Part shown: positions 50,501 to 61,250 of the stretch, piece after piece
Numbering within the stretch: position 1 is the first letter of the stretch
How the letters are laid out: every line of letters starts with the position of its first letter
Assembly (NCBI GenBank): GCA_030142905.1
Contig: JASJOG010000053.1
Span: forward strand, 826,501 to 890,500
Source: Heliopora coerulea
Lineage: Eukaryota; Cnidaria; Anthozoa; Scleralcyonacea; Helioporidae
Direction: 5' to 3'
Length of the DNA: 64,000 nucleotides
The notes under the pieces: generated by a model
The model's input: the letters and a program-made list of their open reading frames with translations, nothing else
Database searches by the model: none
Told to the model about the DNA's origin: nothing
Translations under genes and position numbers: made by a program

Positions 50501-53500
50501 GTGTGAAGGTTCTCGTGTTTTCGCAGGTCGCTGGATTGCTTGAACGCCTTTGGACAAAAACTGCATTTAAAGGGTCGTTCTCCTGCAATATAATACAATG
50601 CAACAAGACCTAGTCAAAAACCAGGAACCATTTGGATTTGAAATGGCCATCAAACATTTCCATGACGTAATATAAATTTTCAGCCAAAGGAGCTTTACTT
50701 CTCTTATTGTTTTGTTTTGTTTTGATACGTTTGAAGTTATATTTCTCAGACCTATTGACTCTTTCTACGTGGTGGCGATCACCAAAGCCTGGTTCACACG
50801 CTCGTCGTGATCAGAATTATTACGACATACGCATGCACACTTAGCACTTCACGGTAAACTGAACACTTTGTACTTCCCAGTTACAAACGGTTTAACTAAT
50901 GACGGAGTAGTTTGCTTGCGTAAGTCGTTATGATTACGTGTATTAATACAAATTTAGTCGACGATCGTCAGTAATACTTGTGTATTAAGCTTAATAGTGT
51001 AAATACTTTTCCCTTTTTATAAGTATTGTTAGTTGTAATTTAGTCAATAAAACTATGCTACACTACACTACACTACTCTATACTATATATGCTATACTAT
51101 ATAGCATATATAGTATATATACTATATAATATATATACATATACACCATACTATACTATACTATTACTATACTATACTATACCATACTATACTATACCAT
51201 ACTATACTATACTATACTATACTTTCTCAAACTCATTAATAATTCATAAAGCAAAAACAAAAGAAATACAAAATTAATCAGTATTTAGAAATCGGAGGAA
51301 GATTACAGCTGAATTTTTCCAACTTTCGGCTGGATTTTCGCCTAAAATACTGGTTCGTTTGAGAAGTAATTTCAAACACGCGTTTAGTGTTCTTCCTCCG
51401 ATTTCTAGATACCTCGAAACTCGTTAAAAAAACTCGGCTTCGCCTCGTTTTTCAACTCGTTTCTCGGTATCTAGAAATCGGAGGAAGAACACCAACTCGT
51501 ACTTGAAATATTACATACTATACTATACTATACTATACTATACTATACTATACTAATGCTATTGCTATACCATACTATTCTATACTAATGTCGAACGTGC
51601 AAATCAGGCTGAAGTACTCTACTCTGGCTGACGGCTGAATTTTTACGTTGATTACATTAAAGCACAAATTTCGTTAAGTCTACAATAAAACTTCGGACAT
51701 TAACTGGTTTAAATTGATATTGTTGTTCTACAACAATCAGGTGAAATTACCCGTGTGTATTCGTTCGTGATCTCTTAAATGGCTGCGATGCCTAAATGCT
51801 CTGCCACAGTAGGTGCACTTAAATTTAAACCTCTTGGTTCCCTGATGTAAGACCATGTGCTGTCGAAGTAAGGTAGATCGGGCGAACATCTTTCCACAGA
51901 CGCTGCACTTGAAAGACTTCTCGTTTTTGCCACACCTGTGCGCGGTGAATATTTCCAGGCTTCTAAAACGTTCCAGACACGATGCACATTGCATGCTGCC
52001 TTCTCGAGCTAGGAAAATGAAAAGCAAGTGTCTTTTAAGGATGCTGTTACACGATACTCTGCTTGTTGCAACTGGGAAAAACAAGAGTTAAACATTGACA
52101 TTTATATTCACTATTCCATCCACTGTTGAAGAAAACATCCCACTAGCCCTTAATATCCAAAATATAGATCCCTGGAATTCAGGCGCGTAGCCAAAAATTT
52201 TTCTCGGGGAGGGTTCAATGTGGAACAGCTTTGGGCCGTCGCAAATTTTCAAGAAGCCCAAAAATGTTTCATCTTCCGATCTATATAACTCCACTCCAGT
52301 TTATCATATAAGAACAGAGTTTTCTGGGCATTATGGCAACCGTGATTTAGACTCGCGACCGTACCTTATAAAATCACTTGTTAGCATATTTCCCTTCTAC
52401 TTACAGGAGTGTTAATATACAAGAAAACACAAATAGATAGATTACTACGCGTTCGCATTTTTCGCTTTACTCCAGCTACTTTATGGAACTAAGGTCAATT
52501 TGGAGGACTCCAGCCTCCAGGTATTTTACAGAACTTCAAAAAGCTGGGTCTAGATTGGGTTTACCAGGGTTCAAATATCAAGGCTCGCCAGATTGTGATA
52601 TAGTCCAATGACGGTCATGAACTCATTGAATTAGAAACTCAAGTTCGTTGTAGCCATTGGAGGGATTTGAAACCCCCTCCCGAACCCTCCCCTTGGCTAT
52701 GCCACTGCCCTGGATAGTAGATCAGATCATCTTAATAACATTGGGTTACAGGGACTGCAAGGTTTTCTTACCCAAGAAATGCACACTCAAGGAATACTTT
52801 GTTGCATATGTCGAAGCAACTAGTACTTAAGCTTTGGAAACGTGGAAAATGATTTCCATTTCATAAAGAGAACTTAGAACCGTTTTTCTGTAAGATTTTA
52901 CCTCTCTTTGTTGGTCTAGCTTGCTTGCGAGTGGATGCAATTGCATTCCTTCTGAACGTGGCGTTTCCTTTATCATTCCGCATTTTTACCACAACTGCCC
53001 TCCGAACACTTTCCGGCCTTCTTGCCTCTCCGGTAACCGCTAAATCGTCCACGACTTCATCCGATGGATTTCCGACATTCACGACATCGGAATCCACCGT
53101 CCTTTGTACATCCATTGGAACCATTTCGTTCTGGATTTCACTCTCACTTGGTGATGCTCGCTCTTCGTCAGTTCTCTCTCTGTCTGTCCGTTGTACGACA
53201 AAAATAGATCGCGAACCCAGACTGTAAGTAGAAGTAGGGGTTGCGTTAATTTCATCCAATTGGCGGTAGTTGGAGAAGTTCGCTTGGTCTTCGTGCACCG
53301 CCGTCTGACCGTCGCCGCTACAGGTTCCCCTTCCAACGTCAGGCTTCTTCGTAATTTCGTCATTTCCTGTCTCCATGAAGATTGAATTATGCACATGATT
53401 TTCTGGAGGTTGCACATTTGAACGTTCCCGCACGACCGTGTATTTCTCTTGAATATTCTCAACAACTTTATCTACGTCACTTCCTGTTCGGCAATTGCTG

Positions 53501-55224
53501 CCATTGGTCGAAACCGACTGGACAAAACTAGTTGCAGATTCCTTTTCTAAGAATTTAACACCGTCGCTCAAGTGTCGGTTTCCGAACGCATCATTAGTAG
53601 CCGGCATCCTTGCGGTTGTAACGAGTTCAGTCGCTGTGGAGTTCCGTCTGGTGGGCCCTAGGAAGCGGTATTTATTGTCCCTGTTGACATTCTCCGGTGA
53701 TAAACAGTTGTCCGACTCAACTTTAACCCTGCTGCTAAATGAAGACGGGGGTGCCATGTTTTGGTCAGTTGTCCTTCTTTCTACTTTAACGAGTTTTATT
53801 TTCTCGACAAATTTTCGGTCCGGCTGTTCACTTGGCGACCTAGGGGCGTCATTTTGGTAGTCGACCTGCATGGCTGGTGGATCATCTGGCCTCACGACCA
53901 TGAAGGAAACAGCTGGTAAAGGTTCACAGTCTTCTTCCTTCTTCAAGTTCACGACCTTATTTCTGGCGTTTGGAAGAGATGTCTTGAAATGTGTTTTGCG
54001 ATGTTTCTTCATGTCGCTCGATTGTTTGAATCCTCGGCCACAAAGCACACATTTGAACGGTCTTTCGCCTAAAGAAAACAAAACCACTCAGTCACAGTCC
54101 CAGCTTACTCCTTCTAAAATCCGGCTCTAATAAAGATAGGACACCCACACACGCACTCAAAAACACACAGACAAAAGCCAACAGCAATCGGATCAATGCC
54201 GAGATAGAATATTCGTCCTTGGCTCCAGTCCTTTCTTACCGGTGTGAGTCCTCACGTGGTCACGCAAATGCGACGACACCCGGAACCGCTTCTTGCAGAT
54301 TTCACACTCGTATGGCCGCTGACCAGTATGAACGCGTAGGTGAATATTCCTGCTGCTGCGGTGACTGAACTGTTTGTCGCAGACAGAGCAATCGTAGACC
54401 TTCTTACCATCATGCAATGAGCGCTCGTGTGCGTCCAGAGAACTCTTGGTGGGGAACACTTTGTTACAGTAGGTGCACGTGACAGGTGTGGCGACATCAT
54501 TCGCGGCATTCGTTGAGTTATTGTCTTCTGTATTGAGAAATGTTAGGAAGACGGATGAGCTTGATAATCAGGGTATTGGGATATAGAAAAACCACAACAG
54601 TACCAGCAGCAACAACAACAACTAAAACAGCAGCAATAACAGTAATAACAACAGCAACAATAACAACAGCAACAATAACAACAGCAACAATAACAACAGC
54701 AACAATAACAACAGCAACAATAACAACAGCAACAATAACAACAGCAACAATAACAACAGCAACAATAACAACAGCAACAATAACAACAGCAACAATAACA
54801 ACAGCAACAATAACAACAGCAACAATAACAACAGCAACAATAACAACAGCAACAATAACAACAGCAACAATAACAGCAACAATAACAACAGCAACAATAA
54901 CAACAGCAACAATAACAACAGCAACAATAACAACAGCAACAACAATAACAGCAATAACAGCAACAGCAGCAAATACAACAGCGGGAACAGTAGCCACCAC
55001 AACAACAGCAACAACAATAACAGCAGCAACAACAATAATAACAACAATAACAATAGCAGCAACAACAGTAACAACAACAACAACATAACAGCAACAACAA
55101 CAGTAACAACAACAATAACAACAACAACACCAGCAGCAATAACAACAGTAACAACAACAACAACATAACAGCAACAACAACAGTAACAACAACAATAACA
55201 ACAACAACACCAGCAGCAATAACA

Positions 55225-55259
<35 letters not shown>

Positions 55260-56028
55260 AACAACAACAGCAACAACAATAATAACAGCAACAACAATAA
55301 CAACAACTGCAGCAAATACAACAGTGGGAACAGCAGCCACCGCAACAATAACAGCAAGAACAACTACAACAACAACAGCAACAACAATAACAACAACAGC
55401 AACAATAACAACAATAACAACAACAGCAACAATAACAACAGCAACAACAATAACAACAGCAATAACAACAACAGCAACAACAATAACAACAGCAACAACA
55501 ATAACAACAGCAACAACAACAACAACAACTACAACAAAAACGGCAACAATAGCAACAGCTGCGACAACTACTCAACAGAGTTATAAAGTCAGCAAATGCA
55601 TGACAGTGACACAAAAGTTCTCTCTTGCATAAACCTTAATTTTCTGAAGTTCAAAAGAAACTTCACAGACAAACTTTTCCTGACTAACCTTTTCCAGGTA
55701 TCTGCTTTCGCGCCTCCGTCGCTTCACAATTCTCGGATTCCACACCGTTTTTGGTGGCCTTGAGCAAAAATTCAGGACTGAGACTTCGACTGGGGCTTTC
55801 TTCCGTTTTGTCTGCTCTGTCCTGCTTAACAGCCGATAATTCACCGTCTCCCAAATCCCTCGGGGTATGTGAACATGAGGACTTCTGCGACATCTCTTCT
55901 TTCGTGTAACTTTGCTTCACTAAGGGTACACCACTGGATGATCCGTAAATTTCGTTGCACGAATGACGAGGCAAACTTGGTTGGGAATCTCCTGTGAATT
56001 TCGCCATTGAGTCTTCCATTCCAAACAT
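47577..56028 (-). CDS. Multi-C2H2 zinc-finger protein, six phase-1 exons
   Basis: Probable DNA-binding transcription regulator; no orthologue recognised. Minus-strand exons: 56028-55689, 54527-54240, 54068-52902, 52008-51751, 50582-50325, 49267-47577 (1333 aa). Every intron is phase 1 and every junction GT-AG. Start: the first ATG (56028) after an in-frame upstream stop. Fingers: residues 131-152, 160-180, 188-208 and 216-236; three in exon 4; three in exon 5; six in exon 6 (about 16, a few degenerate C2HC). Long Ser/Thr/charged linkers lie between clusters. HTGERPFKC linkers span two introns. Exon 3 may instead run on to the TGA at 52863-52861, giving 611 aa with four fingers; the rest would then be a separate downstream gene or isoform. 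The donor AGAG|GTAAAATC at 52901 joins exon 4 in frame, so I favour one gene with two possible ends. Confidence 0.72.
49640..49995. repeat. GC-rich CCCCTGTCGGGG repeat block
   Basis: Several small palindromic words (CCCCTGTCGGGG, CCCCTCCGTCGGGGG) occur at about 49697-49750 and again at 49955-49987, in a zinc-finger gene intron. Probably ends of a decayed element. Confidence 0.6.
51061..51222. repeat. (ACTAT)n pentanucleotide microsatellite, left block
   Basis: TATAC/ACTAT repeats with ATATAT interruptions. A second block of the same unit lies at about 51517-51580. Confidence 0.9.
51223..51516. mobile_element. Inverted-repeat element inserted in an (ACTAT)n microsatellite
   Basis: Starts TTTCTCAAACTCATTAATAA. 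It contains ATCGGAGGAAGA near 51291 and 51478, with the inverted TCTTCCTCCGATTTCTAG near 51393. The same pentanucleotide repeat lies on both sides. Its start resembles 44387-44412 in the helicase intron. Confidence 0.65.
52178..52715. mobile_element. Probable MITE with CAGG..CGTAGCCAA-type ends
   Basis: CAGGCGCGTAGCCAAAAA at the left is matched by the inverted CTTGGCTATGCCACTGCCCTG at the right, and GGGGAGGGTT by AACCCTCCCC. The ends recall hAT elements but I found no 8-bp target duplication. It lies between the early zinc-finger stop (52861) and exon 4. Confidence 0.6.
54590..55560 (-). repeat. Large (GTT)n-type satellite with 15-bp higher-order unit
   Basis: Nearly 1 kb of CAA/CAG/TAA triplets (plus strand) in zinc-finger intron 1. 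Between about 54640 and 54940 it is almost a perfect array of the 15-mer AACAACAGCAACAAT (about 19 copies). A ~65-bp block around 55080 is repeated near 55160. All long frames here are repeat artefacts. Confidence 0.95.
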
Positions 56029-59000
56029 AAGGAAGGGTTGGTTACGTTTCCAAACCAAGTTCTTCAACGGTTCCCTCTTACAGCAAAAAAAGCCTAATAA
56101 TAACTTCTAACTGCTGTGACATTCCACGAATTACCTAACGAAAAAAGGCAAACAAGATTTCTATCATCGTAGTAGACCTTTATTGACTAAGTCTGAAATC
56201 AGAGATAACTGTGGAAAGACGAGCAAGCCATCAAATTCATATAGCGGAATTCTTCAACGAAAGCTCTTCATACGATTGGAGTTATGCCAGAAACGTAACC
56301 ATTCAGATAAAATCTCTTGTGTCCATTATTCAACCAAGATTTATCAACAAAAAATGTTTGGTTTATTCCGTTGCTGATGACACGTCGTTGAAAAGTTATT
56401 TCCTGACTGGCTTTTTGACATGAAATTGTATTTTATGGAACACCGTAAAATATTTTGGCGTTCCAGCGGTGTTCTCAGCTTCTTTCAGACATCCGAAGTG
56501 TTAATTTTAAAGAACACAGGACGTAATAATGAAAACTTTTTTTTTTGGTACTTGTCAACATGACATGTATGAAGAGGTGACAGAAACGCGTGCTTAACCC
56601 ACTTATCCACGTGTTCCTCTTACTTATATAATCGTGAGATAAGCATCCACTCAGAGAAACGGGTTACCAATGAAAATACCATGATTACCCCTGTTTCTTT
56701 TGTTCATGAAAGGACATTTAAACTCTAAATTCTTTCATATGAGGAAACGTGCTTTTGCTAATTATCCCCTAGGAAGGGAGAATTACAACGGCATGGAAGT
56801 AATTTGCGCTGGAAATTACAGCTAGATAATATTAAAGCGTTGTTATTTTTTGTTGCTGAAATAGTGTTAACCTTCGTGTGCCCAGAAAAACTCCGACCTC
56901 AGAGTCCCGTCGCGAGTTTAGTGTTTCTCCGACTGTCGAAGCCTTATCATAGCTTGAACAGCAAGAAACAACACTTTGGCATGGAAGTACTTGGAGAGAC
57001 TTCAGTACCTCTGACACGTAAGCTTAATCGAAGAAGTCAAAAGTGCCCGAGAACTGCCGAAACTTACGACAGTTTGGTGCTGATGTTTCGAGCGAATGCC
57101 TTCGAAGGAATGAGACGTAATGTCCGTTTTGTAAGTTCGTGAACTTGACACTCCTTTCGGAAAGGTTGCCTAAACATTCTGAGGTATTTCACGTAGCTGA
57201 TGTTTCAAGGTATTTCCACAAAAAATGGGAAGATGGGTAGGGTAGTTTGATTTTCAGTGGTCGTCTGTGGAGTTTAATGTGGACTTAAAACATTTGAAAC
57301 AATAAAGTCATTGAAAACGCGAATGGAACAACGGAAGGAACTTTTGAAATACTCTCTTCGTTGACGTCCACACGGTAAACTTGCTTAAGTTCTCTGATGA
57401 TACAAATGAGAAGAAAACAAGATTTGGGTTCCGATCTACTTTGCATTTTGTGGTGAGAATTATTTGGAGAAATATCGAGGGGAGCTGCACAGTTTCTGAG
57501 ACAAATATTCTTGGATATGTCAGAACAATTGATATTGAACAAGCAGTTTGACTTTTTGCTGGCTGGTTGTACGCGCTTATTGGCGTTCGATCAAATTCTG
57601 GAAAATGCAAATTACGCAAGGACACAGCAAAGGAAGAAACCAAACGTCGATGATGAACCACGTTCAGCGTAAAATAAGCAAATGAAATTGCTAAAGTTTG
57701 TCCGACTCAAAGAAACACGACTTCAGGAGTAAAGGATTTCATCTAATAGCCGAGTTTCCCAGCCTTGGTTTTAATTTAACGAGTTATATTTGATCATGAG
57801 AACGAAAAAAACACATGTTTTTTTCAGGGAGTCTGTCAAGGCAGTTTTTGAAATTTAAATGAAGAAACTTGTCATGAAAAAAAATCCCAGTTAGAAAAAT
57901 GAACTTGTCGAAGAAATCAGATGTATGTACTATCAATTTTGGTCTGAATGCAAACGAAGTGTGAAATGGACTGTACAGTCACAAGCATAAAAACAAGATA
58001 GATATTGTAAAGCTTACGTGTAAACCATGATATCATAGACGCGAGCGTAACGTCGCACAAAACATTGCACGTAAACTGAAATGACGCCAGCACTTAAAGA
58101 CAAGACAAAAGGATTCTTGTTTTCTTCTTCTTTTTTTTTTTTTTTTAACTCTTCCGCTCCTTGAACAACAAAGGAAAATGTCGTCTGAGTAGCTGACAAA
58201 AAGAAGTGAGGGTTCTAACGAAATCAAGAGAATAACTCAAACTGAAAGAAACTAACTTCGAAGTCATTGTCTAAATCAGCTATTGTTGAACTGCTCTCTT
58301 GGCTGATTTCATTTTTCTTTTCTCCAAATTAATTTGAGTATGTTTGTTAAATTAAACATGTAAACATCTACTTTTAGATTTTTCTCATTTTTCATTCGTG
58401 TAATTATATTTTATGTGGTTTTGTCAAAAAGCTAAATAGCACCACAAAACCGTATTTTTTTTCAATACATGGGAACCCAAGTCAGTGATAGTTGGTAGCC
58501 CAGAGAAGCGTAACTTGAACGTTCTAGTTAGGTCAACTGAAAGCGTTGTTACACGTAACAACTTTCGACGCTACTAATTTTCAAAAAGTTTATGTACTAT
58601 TTACCACATAAGCGTCAGTTTTGTATCGGATGTACAAGTACGAGCCGAAAGCGAATGGTTGTATGTCGAAAACAACACCGATGTGAAAGTATTAGTGATA
58701 GGAAAACATGTAAACATTTGTGTTCTTCAAAGTATTTTAAAATCATCTGGCGTTATCCAGAGTGAAACACCAAAGTCGAATATGGATCTGAAAGGATTAA
58801 GATGCCAACGACTTTTAATGGACAAAATAAAACATAAAGTTCATGTAAATCAAGACGTTTGTTGTATCACATTTACAACAACTCATTAAACTTTAAATTC
58901 TAGTGTTCTTTTTTCATGAATTGTTTATGAGTATTACACGTGTCATTCGCGATCGATGATCATTTGAATGTGTTGAGTAAAACCGCGTAAAAAGATCTCT

Positions 59001-59954
59001 GGATGGGTCAAAGTTAAGTTCATCTGAACTTACTCTTTACCGCATAGATCACCCATCACTTAACTTTGGCGAGCGCCAGTCGGTTTTAGTCTGCTAAGGG
59101 TGACCTCTGGACAGGAAGGAGTTGGGGTTCGCCTGAACGTTTGAAAGTTGAACTACATTAGCTCACTTTTAATGATCCAACAATATTATTCTAGTGTGTG
59201 AAAGTTTGCTTTCGGTCAAAAATTTTGCCTAACAAGTGAGGTGTAACAAAATGACGGACCATATAGTCGCTTTCAGAACTTTAACAGCCAATAATCTTTG
59301 GCAGAGAAGCACTACAAAGTTTGACCGTCTTGCACTGCGTCACCTCTACTTTCCCCAACCAGCTGATTCACATATCAGCACCGCAATTCATCTCTGTGCA
59401 AACCTCAGCCATACTCGCACGGTTTGGCAGTGGACTTAATCGGAACATCTGGAATGACACCTGGCCAATCAAAAAGTGAAACTAAAATGGCCGCCCATAC
59501 ATAGAGGGCAATTTTTGTACGTAAGTTTTAGTCCATTACGCGGTCTTGCACGTCACTTTTCAACGTAGGTTCTCGCAGTTGTGATTTCCTCAGTTTATTC
59601 TTGAAAATACACGGATATTAAGTGATTTCAAAATCTGTTTCACGTTAATCAGAGGGAGTTACAGGCAACACTTTTCATCAAAATAAACGAAGGAGCAGGC
59701 AAGAAAATGATAAAACAGTCTCGAAAAATTATTTGAAGAAACTACTCGCCAAATGATCCCTTATGTTTAGCATTACTAGATAATTTAGCTCTCTGGAGGA
59801 CCAAATAGCTCATCTGAATCCTTTTAAATATTAGGCTAGGGAAAATTCATCCGCTATCATTTTATCCAGACAGTCTTTCCGAGGTTGGTAATATTTTCGG
59901 AGCCGAACCAAACAAAAACTGAAGTGAAATGTTGTGTCAAGGATCGAGACTGAG
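56029..59954. other. Upstream region of the zinc-finger gene; no gene recognised
   Basis: Presumably contains the zinc-finger promoter and 5' UTR. Scattered short open frames (for example 56804-57142 on plus, 57308-57661 on minus) have no splice context or family match. Confidence 0.45.
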
Positions 59955-60310
59955 GTACCGTAGAATTCCGAAAGTAACGGCCCTCGTTACTTTCGGATTT
60001 AGCAGGCCTTGGGGGCCGCTACTTTCGGGGGATCGCTATTTTCGGATAGTTAAAATACGTTAGGAAGAAGCAGCTATTGAAATGACTGGAAATTTAAAAC
60101 TGGAAAATTAACGATGAACACGTACTTTCTTAAAAGACATGTATTAGCACCTTTAAGTCGATTGTTAACTTTGGATACAAACATTACTTTTTGTTGGATA
60201 AACATGTGTTTGAAACATAAAAGCACCACATTCGAAGGGGCGGCTACTTACGGAGGGGCGCTACTTTCGGGGGGGGTGCTAATTTCGGAAAATTCGGAAT
60301 TCTACGGTAC
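59955..60310. mobile_element. 356-bp MITE with GTACCGTAGAATTCCGAA inverted ends
   Basis: The 18-base end GTACCGTAGAATTCCGAA is inverted perfectly at the other side (TTCGGAATTCTACGGTAC). Subterminal GGCCGCTACTTTCGG / GGGGCGCTACTTTCGG words repeat in the interior. The GTAC flank could include a TA target site. Confidence 0.85.
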
Positions 60311-61138
60311 AGAACTACCCTCCATGGCCATCTTGGCTTTATCATTTCCACATCCTGTCACAGGGAGTTAGTGTTACTGTTCCATTTACCATAAACAGAG
60401 TTCACTGACGTTAGCATGGTCAGTAAACGAGACAACAGGATATCACACGGTTACTTAAAACGTCATTGTACAGCCGTGTAGCTGCCTATCATATTAGAAA
60501 AAATATCGAACGCGAGGAACAGGAGTAACTTCTGCAACGTCAAGATTATTGTTTCTCATGTTGTGGTTTTTCAAGCCGGTTAACCAGTCCGATTAGGCTT
60601 ACAACAGTACATGGTGTTTCATCCATCACAAGGCCTTAGATGAATCAAAACTTGGCTGTAGTAACGCGACGTGTTGAAATCAACCTTAAAAATAGTCCGC
60701 TTTTATAAGAACGACTTAAAGATCAGGATATAACAAAAATTTCTAGTTTTCTTCTGACCTTATGGACGTTAATAAATCACCCCAACTTCCAAGGGATTTC
60801 CGGAGCTGTCTACGACGGCTCATAGAAGAACAGCATGTTTATGACAGTCAGCCATTCATAACAGGGACCATAATATCGACGAAATCAACTCGAACAACGA
60901 CGTCCTGTAATATTTCACCACTTAAAGAAACTGTGGTTAATCGATTGCCTTATTTAATATGGCTTGTCTTACGACTTCCAAAATCGCTCCTGTTCTTCTA
61001 ACCTGACGTTAATCTCGAGTTGAAGTCAGTCGTAAGCGACAGCTTTTGTCCTACAGCGAGCTAAGATTGTCTTGAAGATGTGAAAATGGTTTGGGTGGCG
61101 GCGTATCCAGAAGAAGAATACTTTGGAGGCTAAAACAT

Positions 61139-61250
61139 CAGATGGTTAGGGGTTCGATTCCCGTCAGGGACTCAGAAAGTTTTTCTGAGAGAACAGCTTG
61201 AGAGCGTCCGTATTAAGAACATAATTACCAAGCTACTACAAACAAATCAT
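61139..61250 (+). repeat. Detached partial copy of the ODC-intron tRNA-like repeat
   Basis: Begins inside the T-arm (GGTTCGATTCCCGTCAGGGA) and continues through the CTCAGAAAG hairpin and the GAGAGAACAGCTTGAGAGCG spacer to AATTACCAAGCTAC. The tRNA 5' half is missing. It shows that the unit in the ODC intron is a dispersed family. Confidence 0.85.

Noticed and set aside
54518..55614. Long Leu-, Cys-, Val- or Thr-only frames up to 330 codons
   Set aside because: Triplet satellite read in different frames; intronic to the zinc-finger gene.
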